From assembly GCA_011391345.1 (NCBI GenBank), contig JAABQR010000151.1, positions 1 to 6,731 on the forward strand: a DNA stretch of 6,731 bases, given 5' to 3'. This document shows, one piece after another, positions 1-5,920 of the stretch. The notes beneath the pieces were generated by a model. That model was not told the origin of the DNA and made no database searches. It saw only the letters and a list, made by a program, of their open reading frames with translations. The stretch is from Methanobacteriota archaeon (GTDB lineage Archaea; Thermoplasmatota; Thermoplasmata; UBA10834). The translations under genes and the position numbers were made by a program. Each line of letters opens with the position of its first letter. The first letter of the stretch is position 1.

Positions 1-437
1 GGGGGAAGGCCGCAGACACCCACTACGCCTGGATCTTCAGGAGGGACTTCTTCCTGAAGGAACTCAAGGGGTACGACCCCGAGATAACCGGCGGGGACGA
101 CCTCGACATCACCCTCAGGTCCCGGAAGCTCGGCAAGGGGAGGATGGTCTACGGCTCCGGCCTGTACGAGACGGAGACCGTCGGGCTGGACATCGCCAGG
201 GACTACCCAGGCAGATGGATCAGGAACAAGGTCCTCTACGCGCTCACCTACTATCCCCTGATACGCAAGCACCCGGCCTTGGCCGTGAACTTCATCAAGA
301 GCGACGGATGGCGCATCCAGAGGATGCTGAAAGGCGCGCCTCCGGGTAAGGTCGCCTTCGAGAGCTTCATGGAACGGGCGGGCCTCGTATACAGCCCGCT
401 GTACTGCGCGGTCAGGAAGAGACGGAGAACAAGGTGA
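1..437 (+). CDS. Family 2 glycosyltransferase, 3' part only (5' end outside window)
   Basis: The reading frame is open from base 3 to a TGA at 435-437 and gives about 144 residues. It is the C-terminal part of a protein whose start lies before the window. The visible piece carries a GYDPEITGGDDLDITLR segment. This resembles the acidic motif late in the catalytic domain of GT-A fold family 2 glycosyltransferases, where an aspartate pair is followed by D-x-T/L and an arginine and helps position the acceptor and metal. Such enzymes transfer a sugar from a nucleotide-sugar donor to a lipid or glycan acceptor on the cytoplasmic face of the membrane. The region after about visible residue 60 is basic and moderately hydrophobic (LYALTYYPLIRK) but shows no clear membrane helix, and the tail ends in RKRRRTR. 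The donor and acceptor cannot be told from this fragment. The neighbouring sugar-nucleotide enzymes support the assignment. The first methionine seen, at 144, is internal and not the start. Confidence 0.72.
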   Translation, partial: GKAADTHYAWIFRRDFFLKELKGYDPEITGGDDLDITLRSRKLGKGRMVYGSGLYETETVGLDIARDYPGRWIRNKVLYALTYYPLIRKHPALAVNFIKSDGWRIQRMLKGAPPGKVAFESFMERAGLVYSPLYCAVRKRRRTR

Positions 438-440
438 CGC

Positions 441-953
441 TCACTTCTTGATCTCGACTACCTTGGTCTCCTTCACGTCGATGAATTTCAGGATCTCCTG
501 GACGTCCCTGGCGATGTTGAGGTCCTCCCTGGCGGCCTTGTCGACCCACTCGCGCAGGGCGACGGCGGCGTCCCTGACCTTCGGGTCGTTCCTGCCAATG
601 CTCTCGAGCATCGGGAGCCACATCAGGGAGTACATGACAATCTCCTTCGGTGCCATGCGCTCCTTGTTGAACGGGTTCTTCTCCACGAGGACGGTCATCT
701 GCTCCCGCCACATCCTCAACTTCGTGTCCCACACGATGGACAGGCCCCATATGATGCCGCCCACGACCATCAGTATGACCAGGGCGCCTGAGTACGGGGA
801 CGAGAACACGCCCGAGCGCCAGCTCATGTAGTCGTACATCTGCAGGGCGAGGTTGATCGCCATGAGCACGAGGGTCATCACGGCCGCAATCTGCTGCACC
901 CTCCACATCTGGAGCATGAACCACTTCTTGACACCGAACGCCATATGTCGCAC
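441..953 (-). CDS. Small membrane protein with two predicted transmembrane helices, function unknown
   Basis: This gene encodes 170 residues from a GTG at 953-951. I do not recognise the family. Two hydrophobic stretches are seen, at about residues 21-41 (QQIAAVMTLVLMAINLALQMY) and 55-76 (GALVILMVVGGIIWGLSIVW). They are joined by a short loop and followed by a soluble, charged C-terminal region of about 95 residues that looks helical (VRDAAVALREWVDKAAREDL) and ends in a lysine-rich tail. The short basic N-terminus suggests that both ends face the cytoplasm. A GAGGGAG stretch at 956-962 lies just before the GTG, with 5 nt between its GAGG and the start. An ATG three codons in (944) is an alternative start with 11 nt spacing from GGAG. 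The gene is convergent with the glycosyltransferase, with only 3 bp between the stop codons, and divergent from the propeller gene. A structural or accessory role in the envelope is possible, but no function can be assigned. Confidence 0.8.
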   Translation of the reverse strand: MRHMAFGVKKWFMLQMWRVQQIAAVMTLVLMAINLALQMYDYMSWRSGVFSSPYSGALVILMVVGGIIWGLSIVWDTKLRMWREQMTVLVEKNPFNKERMAPKEIVMYSLMWLPMLESIGRNDPKVRDAAVALREWVDKAAREDLNIARDVQEILKFIDVKETKVVEIKK

Positions 954-985
954 GACTCCCTCGTCCGCAGGCCATTATGCTGCAC

Positions 986-993
986 ACTATATG
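986..993 (-). promoter_or_regulatory. Candidate TATA box for the two-helix membrane protein gene
   Basis: On the minus strand the sequence reads CATATAGT. It is centred about 26 nt before position 963, which would give a short leader of about 10 nt that still contains the GAGGGAG SD site before the GTG at 953. The spacing fits archaeal promoters, but the match to a TATA consensus is only moderate. Confidence 0.35.
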
Positions 994-1027
994 AGGGTTC
1001 TGAGTTCCACGGGCGCTACGGTCGAGA

Positions 1028-1042
1028 GGGGCGGCAAGCCCC
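1028..1042. repeat. Short GC-rich inverted repeat in a divergent intergenic region
   Basis: GGGGC and GCCCC flank a 5-nt loop (GGCAA). It lies in the 157-bp gap between the divergent membrane-protein and propeller genes, about 70 bp before the propeller start. It could be a small operator or a chance hairpin; in GC-rich DNA a 5-bp stem is weak evidence. The rest of the gap shows only the candidate TATA box at 986-993 and a weak AACTATCAA stretch near 1066-1074 that could serve the propeller gene. Confidence 0.25.
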
Positions 1043-1110
1043 ATAACGGCGCAAAGCCTGGAAAGAACTATCAATCGCCATCCCGATAGCCAGGCCGAGG
1101 AAGTGGTCGG

Positions 1111-2175
1111 ATGGTCTCGTCCATGAGCAAGAGGGTCCTAGGTCTGATCGCAGTGATCGCAGTCTCCGCGTCGGTGGTCACGCTCGCCTTCGCGACGACC
1201 GCGACGGCGAAGAACGTGAGATGGGAGAGCCCCGTCATCGTGGGCGCTGATGCCAGGTACATGTGCCTCGACCTCTTCACCGGGGTCGACGGCACGTACG
1301 TGCTGTCGTGGGAGCACCCCGACGGCAGGGTCCTCCTGTTCAAGAGCCTGGACGGGGGCGCGACGTGGGGGACGCCGGTCGACGTCTTCGGGACGGGCGT
1401 GTACCCGGGGTACACCAGCATGTGCGTGTACCCGGACGGGGACGATGACACCATACTGGTCGCCGTCGGCCCCTGCCACGTGGCGAGGAGCACCGACTCG
1501 GGGGAGACCTTCCAGATGCTGGCCGACGTCCCGGTGCCGGCCTACGGGGCCTGGTACACCTCCGGCTCGATCGCGACGAACGCCTCCTGGTCCGGCGGCG
1601 AGCCCGACGACGATATCTACTTCGTGGGCGCGCTTTACGTGGGGGTCCCCTGGAGCGGCAGATACGTGCTGCACTCCTCGGTCTCGCACGACGGCGGGCT
1701 CTCGTGGACCGCGCCCGTGGTCGTCAGCACGGAGGACTACGAGTCCTTCTGGCCTGAGGTCCTTAGCGACGGCCAGAGACTGTACGTGGCCCACTCGGTC
1801 GCTGGCAGCATGGACCTCCACATCAAGTACTCGGACGACTGGGGCGCGACCTGGCATGACGGCGGGGACCCGGTTACCGCGGAGGGCGTCGGAGGCATCG
1901 CGGCCCTGAAGATGCAGCCGCTGGACGCGAACAGAGCCTTCGTCACGGTCTGGGACATCTACGAGTCGGGTGGCACGGGATTCGCCAGGTGCGGATACCT
2001 GATGTACGACGACATGAGCTTCAAGGAGTCCTTCAGGGTGGAGAACCCCGAATGGCACTTCGGCATGTTCGGGCTGAACGTCGAGATGGTCTCCATGGCC
2101 GACTACAACATAGCCTGGATAGAGCAGGCCCCCGACGGGACCTACGCGATCATGTTCGCCGACTCTGCCCCCTGA
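1111..2175 (+). CDS. Secreted Asp-box (BNR) repeat beta-propeller protein, sialidase-like fold
   Basis: This gene encodes 354 residues. The N-terminus is a classic signal peptide: basic residues at 7-8 (KR), a hydrophobic core at about 9-29, and an ATA|K cleavage site near residue 33, so export is expected. Four Asp-box motifs of the form S-x-D-x-G-x-x-W/F are visible: SLDGGATW (79-86), STDSGETF (127-134), SHDGGLSW (192-199) and SDDWGATW (241-248). Asp boxes mark blades of sialidase-type beta-propellers. Their spacing of about 48 to 65 residues fits successive blades. I could not identify the arginine triad or the Tyr/Glu pair of true sialidases, so the protein may be a binding or structural propeller rather than a glycosidase. 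No C-terminal membrane anchor or sorting signal is seen. A GAGG at 1097-1100 lies 10 nt before the ATG at 1111. The methionine at residue 5 is an alternative start. The gene converges on the 2-epimerase gene with a 28-bp gap. Confidence 0.85.
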   Translation: MVSSMSKRVLGLIAVIAVSASVVTLAFATTATAKNVRWESPVIVGADARYMCLDLFTGVDGTYVLSWEHPDGRVLLFKSLDGGATWGTPVDVFGTGVYPGYTSMCVYPDGDDDTILVAVGPCHVARSTDSGETFQMLADVPVPAYGAWYTSGSIATNASWSGGEPDDDIYFVGALYVGVPWSGRYVLHSSVSHDGGLSWTAPVVVSTEDYESFWPEVLSDGQRLYVAHSVAGSMDLHIKYSDDWGATWHDGGDPVTAEGVGGIAALKMQPLDANRAFVTVWDIYESGGTGFARCGYLMYDDMSFKESFRVENPEWHFGMFGLNVEMVSMADYNIAWIEQAPDGTYAIMFADSAP

Positions 2176-2203
2176 GGACCGTTGCTCCGGGGCCGGACGC
2201 GGC

Positions 2204-3286
2204 TCAGAGGTCCTTCCTCAGGGCTGCGGCAATCCTCTCCGCTGCATCCCCTTTGCCATACGGGCACGGGCCGAACCTCGTCCTCGGGTCCTTCATGTGC
2301 GCGCGCAGGGCGCGCAGGACCGTGCGCGGATCCGTCCCGACCACGGTGCAGTACCCGGCCCTCACGGCCTCGGGACGCTCGGTCGAGAGCCTCGTGACGA
2401 ACACCCTTTTCTTCAACACAGGCGAGGATGCCTCTTCTTGAATACCACCGGAATCCGTCAATATATACGACGCGTGCCTCATCAGGGTCAAGAGGGCGAA
2501 GTAGCCCGCGGGCGGCAGGAGCCTGATGTTCTCCGATGTCTCCACCTCGGCCTTCAACCCGCTCTCCCTGAGCCGCAGGTCGGTCCTCGGATGCAGCGGG
2601 AGGACGACGGGGAGAGGCGACTCCTCGAGGATCCTCACCATGCCCTTCAACGTCCTCGGGTCGTCGACGTTCTCCGCCCTGTGCAGGGTCGCGAGCGCGA
2701 ACTCGTCCCATGGGACCCCGCCCATGACCTTCGAGCTCTTCAGGGCCTTGGGCAGGTACTGCACCGTCGCGTCTATGACCGTGTTGCCAGTGCGGTACAC
2801 CTTGCCCCAAACATGCTCCTGCCTGAGGATGTCGACCGAGTCCTTCGTGGGCGCGTACAGATAATCCGAGCCGTGGTCCGTGAGCCTCCGGTTCAGTTCC
2901 TCCGGCATCCTGAGGTCGTAGCTCCTGAGCCCCGCCTCCACGTGCCCGACCTTGACCTTGAGCTTCATCGCGGCTATCGCGCCCGCGAGCACGGTGTTGG
3001 TGTCCCCCTCGACGAGGACGCAGTCGGGTTCGGAGTCCAGGAACTCCTTCTCGAACTTGATGATGGCGTCGCCGGTCTGATGTCCTGGGAGGCCTGAGCC
3101 GACGCCCAGGAACGAGTCCGGCTTCGGGAGGCCCAGTTCGTCGAAGAAGACCTGGGACATCTGATAGTCGTAGTGCTGGCCGGAGTGCACGAGCCTCGGC
3201 TTCAGCCGCGCGTTCCTCAGGGCGAAGTACACGGGGGCCATCTTGATGATCTCGGGCCTCGTGCCTACGACGACGGAGACGGTCAT
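2204..3286 (-). CDS. wecB: UDP-N-acetylglucosamine 2-epimerase, non-hydrolysing
   Basis: This gene encodes 360 residues from the ATG at 3286-3284. It belongs to the WecB/MnaA family, which interconverts UDP-GlcNAc and UDP-ManNAc in the cytoplasm and supplies ManNAc-type sugars to surface glycans. The family motifs occur in order: GTRPEIIKMAP (8-18), SGQHYDYQM (35-43), VEGDTNT (92-98, Asp95), VGHVEAGLRS (113-122, Glu117), MPEELNRRLTDH (127-138), LHRAEN (201-206, His202), LTDSGGIQEEA (276-286) and STERPEAV (301-308). Asp95, Glu117 and His202 appear to correspond to catalytic residues of the bacterial enzyme (E. coli Asp95, Glu117, His213). Length is normal for the family. A longer reading from a TTG at 3310 adds eight residues not expected in the family, and the motif GTRPE normally sits just after the first strand, so the ATG is preferred. 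No strong SD precedes it, and the transcript may have little or no leader; TTATGATT about 27 nt upstream is a weak TATA candidate. No dehydrogenase for ManNAcA synthesis is adjacent. Confidence 0.95.
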   Translation of the reverse strand: MTVSVVVGTRPEIIKMAPVYFALRNARLKPRLVHSGQHYDYQMSQVFFDELGLPKPDSFLGVGSGLPGHQTGDAIIKFEKEFLDSEPDCVLVEGDTNTVLAGAIAAMKLKVKVGHVEAGLRSYDLRMPEELNRRLTDHGSDYLYAPTKDSVDILRQEHVWGKVYRTGNTVIDATVQYLPKALKSSKVMGGVPWDEFALATLHRAENVDDPRTLKGMVRILEESPLPVVLPLHPRTDLRLRESGLKAEVETSENIRLLPPAGYFALLTLMRHASYILTDSGGIQEEASSPVLKKRVFVTRLSTERPEAVRAGYCTVVGTDPRTVLRALRAHMKDPRTRFGPCPYGKGDAAERIAAALRKDL

Positions 3287-3396
3287 GACCAGTCGGATGC
3301 AGGTCCACAATCATAACGGTTACTGGAAGGGAGGGCCGTGGAGCATCAAACGGGGAGGATGCGCATAGCCCACCCGCTACATCCATCGCAAACCGA

Positions 3397-3404
3397 CTTA
3401 TATG
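3397..3404 (+). promoter_or_regulatory. TATA box of the STAS-like two-gene operon
   Basis: The sequence AAACCGACTTATATGG contains a good archaeal TATA box preceded by an A/C-rich stretch that could act as the TFB recognition element. A start about 25 nt after its centre would fall near 3424-3428. That leaves a leader of about 15 nt to the ATG at 3440, or about 60 nt to the ATG at 3485. A CTCGCGAG palindrome (3415-3422) lies just before the expected transcription start and could be an operator or chance. Confidence 0.6.
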
Positions 3405-3439
3405 GACGGATGCCCTCGCGAGAATAGCAGCGGAGAACG

Positions 3440-3853
3440 ATGATACAAGTCGAACGCGACGGCACAGTGAACGGGAGGGCTGCGATGCCAGGCAGGATAC
3501 GCGTCTCCGAGACGATATACGAGGACCTCGCCCTGAGGGACTCCGCCGCGCGGCTGTTCGAACTCGTGGAGGCATCGGCCGAGGCCAAGCTCGAGATCGA
3601 CTTCTCCGGAGTGAGGACCATGAGCCGGGCCTTCGCGGACGAGTACCTCACCAGGAGGAGGAAGTCCCGGAAGACGGTCATGGAGAGCAACGTCCCAGAG
3701 GCCGTCCGGCTCATGTTCGAGGCTGTTTCGGGACCTCCACGTCCTGCGAAGGAGACTTCTGCCGGACGACGCGGACGGAGGAGCGGGGAGGACTGTCCCC
3801 GAGCAACGGTGTCATCGATGACTGATGGAGGTGGGGAAGATGACCGAGAATGA
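3440..3853 (+). CDS. STAS-like (DUF4325-type) protein, first of a tandem paralogous pair
   Basis: This gene encodes 137 residues from the ATG at 3440. The core EDLALRDSAARLFELVE...LEIDFSGVRTMSRAFADEYLTRR (about residues 28-73) matches the STAS-like DUF4325 family, whose hallmark is a DF-x-G-V strand followed by S-R-x-F-A-D-E. STAS folds typically act as protein-protein switches, often in partner-switching regulation. The role of this archaeal type is unknown to me. Two starts are possible. The ATG at 3440 has GGAG at 3432-3435 and fits the upstream TATA box. The ATG at 3485 has a stronger GGGAGGG at 3473-3479 (5 nt spacing) and aligns with the start of the next gene; it would give 122 residues. 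Codons 1-15 are less G/C-ending (10 of 15) than codons 16-94 (72 of 79), which favours 3485. From codon 95 the tail is Arg/Gly/Ser-rich and only 19 of 43 codons end in G/C, so a frame problem or an unconstrained tail is likely. The end overlaps the next gene by 14 nt. Confidence 0.8.
   Translation: MIQVERDGTVNGRAAMPGRIRVSETIYEDLALRDSAARLFELVEASAEAKLEIDFSGVRTMSRAFADEYLTRRRKSRKTVMESNVPEAVRLMFEAVSGPPRPAKETSAGRRGRRSGEDCPRATVSSMTDGGGEDDRE
3827..3833 (+). promoter_or_regulatory. Strong SD site that decides the start of the second STAS-like gene
   Basis: GGAGGTG lies 6 nt before the ATG at 3840 and inside the 3' end of the preceding gene, as expected for translational coupling. The earlier in-frame ATG at 3825 overlaps this SD itself and has no site of its own, so 3840 is the likely start. 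Confidence 0.8.
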
Positions 3854-4151
3854 GAGGATAAAGGTGACATCGGTCCTCTCCGAGGACCTGATGATGAGGA
3901 TTTCAGCAGAGGACCTGATAGGGATGGTCGAGAGGCAGCCGGGTGCCGAGGTGGTGCTGGACTTCGACGGGGTGAAGTCGTGCACCAGGTCGTTCGCGGA
4001 CGAGTACTACGTGCGCAGGGCCGCATCCTCCAAGACCATCCGCGAGGTCAACCTGCCGACATGCGTCTACCAGCTGCTCATGGTCGTGGCCAACCCGAGG
4101 AAGAAGGACCAGGTCATCGACATCGAGAAACTCAAAGTGACCGTGCTGTGA
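3840..4151 (+). CDS. STAS-like (DUF4325-type) protein, second paralogue of the pair
   Basis: This gene encodes 103 residues from the ATG at 3840. The core is EDLMMRISAEDLIGMVE (15-31), then VVLDFDGVKSCTRSFADEYYVRR (38-60), then a short C-terminal part (VNLPTCVYQLLMVVANPRKKD, 70-90) that ends in a strand-like VIDIEKLKVTVL. It aligns along its length with the first gene: EDL-x(2)-R-x-S-A, then DF-x-G-V, then R-x-F-A-D-E-Y, then the S-K-T segment and the V-P/LP helix. The two therefore arose by duplication but have diverged widely. The serine before R-x-F-A-D-E in the first copy is threonine here (Thr49). The next position of this loop aligns roughly with the phospho-Ser region of bacterial SpoIIAA-like STAS proteins, but phosphorylation is not shown. 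The gene overlaps its partner by 14 nt and is probably translated from the same mRNA. No kinase, phosphatase or sigma-like partner is adjacent, as would be expected of a bacterial-style switch. The next gene downstream is an ATPase with its own promoter. Confidence 0.85.
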   Translation: MTENERIKVTSVLSEDLMMRISAEDLIGMVERQPGAEVVLDFDGVKSCTRSFADEYYVRRAASSKTIREVNLPTCVYQLLMVVANPRKKDQVIDIEKLKVTVL

Positions 4152-4219
4152 GTTCCCTAATCCTCCTAGTCGCCAGTGAGCGCAGTGACATCTGAGTGGA
4201 CGGACTGCGCCGGCTAGTG

Positions 4220-4270
4220 TACTGCACTATGGTACTGTTGTTCGACGTCGAACTACTGCAGCATACTGCA
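4220..4270 (+). repeat. Three direct copies of TACTGCA
   Basis: Copies lie at 4220-4226, 4254-4260 and 4264-4270. The last two are 10 bp apart, about one helical turn. The first is separated from them by the GTTCGACGTCGAAC palindrome. They may be binding half-sites for a regulator. Confidence 0.45.
4240..4253. promoter_or_regulatory. Perfect 14-bp palindrome, candidate operator (GTTCGACGTCGAAC)
   Basis: The sequence equals its own reverse complement over 14 bases. It lies about 120 bp before the ATPase TATA box and 74 bp centre to centre from the second 14-bp palindrome, which is close to seven helical turns. A dimeric DNA-binding protein is the natural reader of such a site. Which protein reads it is unknown. 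Confidence 0.5.
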
Positions 4271-4313
4271 TCGCCATCCATCCGAAGAGGGATTGGACTT
4301 GCCGCGAGTTGAT

Positions 4314-4327
4314 TGCATCATGATGCA
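4314..4327. promoter_or_regulatory. Perfect 14-bp palindrome, candidate operator (TGCATCATGATGCA)
   Basis: The sequence equals its own reverse complement over 14 bases. It is flanked on both sides by the direct repeat GTTGAT (4308-4313 and 4328-4333). It ends 36 bp before the TATA box, a place where archaeal activators often bind. It has a TGCA end in common with the upstream TACTGCA repeats. Confidence 0.5.
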
Positions 4328-4342
4328 GTTGATGGCTGTATT

Positions 4343-4352
4343 CTACATGTAG
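4343..4352. promoter_or_regulatory. 10-bp palindrome next to the ATPase TATA box (CTACATGTAG)
   Basis: CTACATGTAG is a perfect palindrome and ends 10 bp before the TATA box. It is followed directly by GTATAATAC (4352-4360), itself a near-palindrome. Binding here would touch the TFB recognition element, so repression or activation of the ATPase promoter is plausible. Confidence 0.4.
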
Positions 4353-4362
4353 TATAATACAA

Positions 4363-4370
4363 TTATATAT
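4363..4370 (+). promoter_or_regulatory. TATA box of the ATPase gene, giving a probably leaderless mRNA
   Basis: TTATATAT within AATTATATATAAGG is the best TATA box in the window. A start 26 nt past its centre falls on about 4393, at or next to the ATG at 4394. The mRNA would then have no 5' leader. The AGGAGG at 4372-4377 would lie upstream of the transcription start and could not serve as a ribosome site; it is also 16 nt from the ATG, too far for normal use. Confidence 0.65.
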
Positions 4371-4393
4371 AAGGAGGACCGACATAGCACGCG

Positions 4394-5884
4394 ATGATGC
4401 CTCAAGACCTCAGCATGACACAGGCGAGCCTCCTGGCCGTCCTGAGAGAGCAGAACCCTTGGTGGACCAGAGAGGTCGTCCCGATGCAGCTCCAGAGGGA
4501 ATACCGGAGGATGGAGCTGAATGAGATCAAGGCGCAGCTGAAGAGCGACAAGATCCTGGCCATCACCGGCCCTCGAAGGGCCGGGAAGACCACCGTGATG
4601 TACCAGCTGATCCAGGACCTCATCACGCAAGGCGTGGACCCTCGCAGGATACTGTTCGTCAACTTCGACAACCCCGGCGTCGTTCCCTACATGGGACGTC
4701 CGTTCCTCGACATCTTGAACGCATACCTGGAGGGTGTCCTCATGGAACCCATGGTCGAGCTGAAGGGGCGCGTGTATGTGTTCTTCGACGAGGTCTACGC
4801 GCTCCCTGGATGGGCGAGGCTCCTCAAGGGCCACTTCGACCTCCGCACGGACATGAAGGTGATCGTGTCAGGGTCGAGCTCGCCCAGGCTGCACAGGGAC
4901 GCGGCAGACGCGCTCGTGGGCAGGGTGATGCTGTACCATCTCCCCGAGATGAGGTTCGCTGACACAGCGATGTTCGCATACAGGGATGAAGAGAAGTGGC
5001 GTGACCTCATCAATCGAACGGCCACTGGACTGTTGCGCTCGGGGTTCGAGCTCGCCCTCGCGAAGGGCGACCCGAAGGTGCTCCACAAGGCGTGCGACCA
5101 GGCGATGACGAAGATCATCCACCTGGAGCCACGTCTACAGTCCGTCCTGCTGGAGTATCTCACCAAGGACGGATATCCTGAGAACCTGGGCTCCAGGGAC
5201 TACATCGAATGCGCGAAGTCGGTCAACGGCGCGATCGACCTGGCCATCTACAAGGACATCGTGAGGTCGTTCAAGGACCGGCAGCCTGACCTGACGGCGA
5301 GCATGCTGACGCTCTTGGCGCAGAGTTCCGGGGAGCCGGTTGAATCCAGCTCGCTGGGAACGGCACTGGGCATGAACGTCCGAACGGTCGAGAGGTACGT
5401 CGCGCACCTGAAGGAGGTGTACCTCGTCCACGAATCCCTCAAGTATTCTGGGTCAATATACAAATCATTCGCCAAGGCCAGGAAACTGTATGTGGCCAAC
5501 GTAGGGGTCAGGAACGCCGTGCTCGGACTCCTGAACGAAGGGCTCGCCGCGAACTCGAAGGAGCTGGGCAAGTGCGCCGAGGCGGTGGCCCTCGACCACA
5601 TACGCGCCCTGAAGACGCGGGACCGACCAGTGTTCGCGATCCGGACATACTACTGGAGGGGGGACGGCGGCAAGGAGGTGGATGTCGTGACCGAGCTTGA
5701 TGGGCGCGTCATCCCCTTCGAGGTGAAGTTCAGGGAGAGCATCAGGCCAGAAGACATGAAGGGGCTCCAGGCGTTCCTGGACGAATACAAGAAGTCCCCG
5801 TTCGGCGTGTTAATCACGAAGAAGAGCCTGGGGCTGAATGGCAGGATCGTGATGGTGCCGCTCTGGCTGTTCCTGCTCGTGTGA
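4394..5884 (+). CDS. AAA ATPase with DUF4143-type C-terminal domain (AAA_14 family)
   Basis: This gene encodes 496 residues. The N-terminal ATPase domain has a Walker A motif ITGPRRAGKTT (57-67, Lys65), a Walker B motif VYVFFDE (127-133, Asp132-Glu133) and a sensor-1-like VIVSGSSS (156-163). A winged-helix-like segment follows at about 300-346 (LGTALGMNVRTVERYVAHL). The C-terminal domain carries a PD-(D/E)xK-like signature, with KEVDVV (Asp430) and FEVKF (Glu443, Lys445), as is usual in DUF4143 ATPases; the family's usual ending in a hydrophobic strand (MVPLWLFLLV) is present. The length is normal, and no motif is missing. These ATPases are common, multi-copy and mobile in archaea, and their biochemical role is not established; DNA-related or defence roles have been suggested. 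An in-frame TAG at 4385-4387 means the start cannot lie further upstream, and the ATG at 4394 fits the leaderless promoter (4397 is an alternative). A strongly palindromic promoter suggests tight control. Confidence 0.9.
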   Translation: MMPQDLSMTQASLLAVLREQNPWWTREVVPMQLQREYRRMELNEIKAQLKSDKILAITGPRRAGKTTVMYQLIQDLITQGVDPRRILFVNFDNPGVVPYMGRPFLDILNAYLEGVLMEPMVELKGRVYVFFDEVYALPGWARLLKGHFDLRTDMKVIVSGSSSPRLHRDAADALVGRVMLYHLPEMRFADTAMFAYRDEEKWRDLINRTATGLLRSGFELALAKGDPKVLHKACDQAMTKIIHLEPRLQSVLLEYLTKDGYPENLGSRDYIECAKSVNGAIDLAIYKDIVRSFKDRQPDLTASMLTLLAQSSGEPVESSSLGTALGMNVRTVERYVAHLKEVYLVHESLKYSGSIYKSFAKARKLYVANVGVRNAVLGLLNEGLAANSKELGKCAEAVALDHIRALKTRDRPVFAIRTYYWRGDGGKEVDVVTELDGRVIPFEVKFRESIRPEDMKGLQAFLDEYKKSPFGVLITKKSLGLNGRIVMVPLWLFLLV

Positions 5885-5920
5885 ATGGCGTCGACCGAGC
5901 ACATGGGACGTCATATCGAC

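Larger units (their letters stand above)
4152..4393. other. AT-richer intergenic region with palindromes, repeats and an ATPase promoter
   Basis: This 242-bp gap holds no convincing open reading frame. It contains a 7-bp inverted repeat (GCGCAGT at 4180-4186 and ACTGCGC at 4204-4210, 17-nt loop), three TACTGCA copies, two perfect 14-bp palindromes and one of 10 bp. It ends in a TATA box just before the ATPase gene. The last 60 bp are clearly richer in A/T than any other part of the window. The inverted repeat just after the STAS-like operon has no T-run behind it, so it is not a convincing terminator. Confidence 0.7.

Noticed and set aside
144..437. A complete 97-residue gene beginning at the ATG at 144
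   Set aside because: The frame stays open to the left edge and the upstream residues include the glycosyltransferase acidic motif, so 144 is internal to a larger truncated gene.
1138..2058. Minus-strand 306-codon frame opposite the propeller gene
   Set aside because: It is rich in Arg, His, Val and Asp without domains, whereas the plus strand has a signal peptide and four Asp boxes.
3287..3310. Extended start of the 2-epimerase at a TTG (3310)
   Set aside because: It adds eight residues (MWTCIRLV) before the conserved first strand, and the ATG at 3286 puts GTRPE at its usual position. The TTG has no SD.
2142..3575. Long minus-strand frame of 477 codons overlapping the 2-epimerase
   Set aside because: It is Arg/Pro/Gly-rich with no family features and lies in another frame over the clear 2-epimerase; a typical shadow in GC-rich DNA.
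3346..4026. Minus-strand 226-codon frame across the STAS-like genes
   Set aside because: It is Ser/Arg/Pro-rich at its start and runs across two genes and their promoter; the plus strand has two homologous domains with SD sites.
4180..4210. Inverted repeat GCGCAGT/ACTGCGC as a terminator of the STAS-like operon
   Set aside because: The loop is 17 nt and no T-run follows, so neither a bacterial-type hairpin terminator nor an archaeal T-tract terminator is supported.
4152..4393. Possible CRISPR, tRNA or attachment site in the AT-richer gap
   Set aside because: The repeats are 7 bp and irregularly spaced, no cloverleaf could be drawn, and no integrase or flanking duplication is visible.
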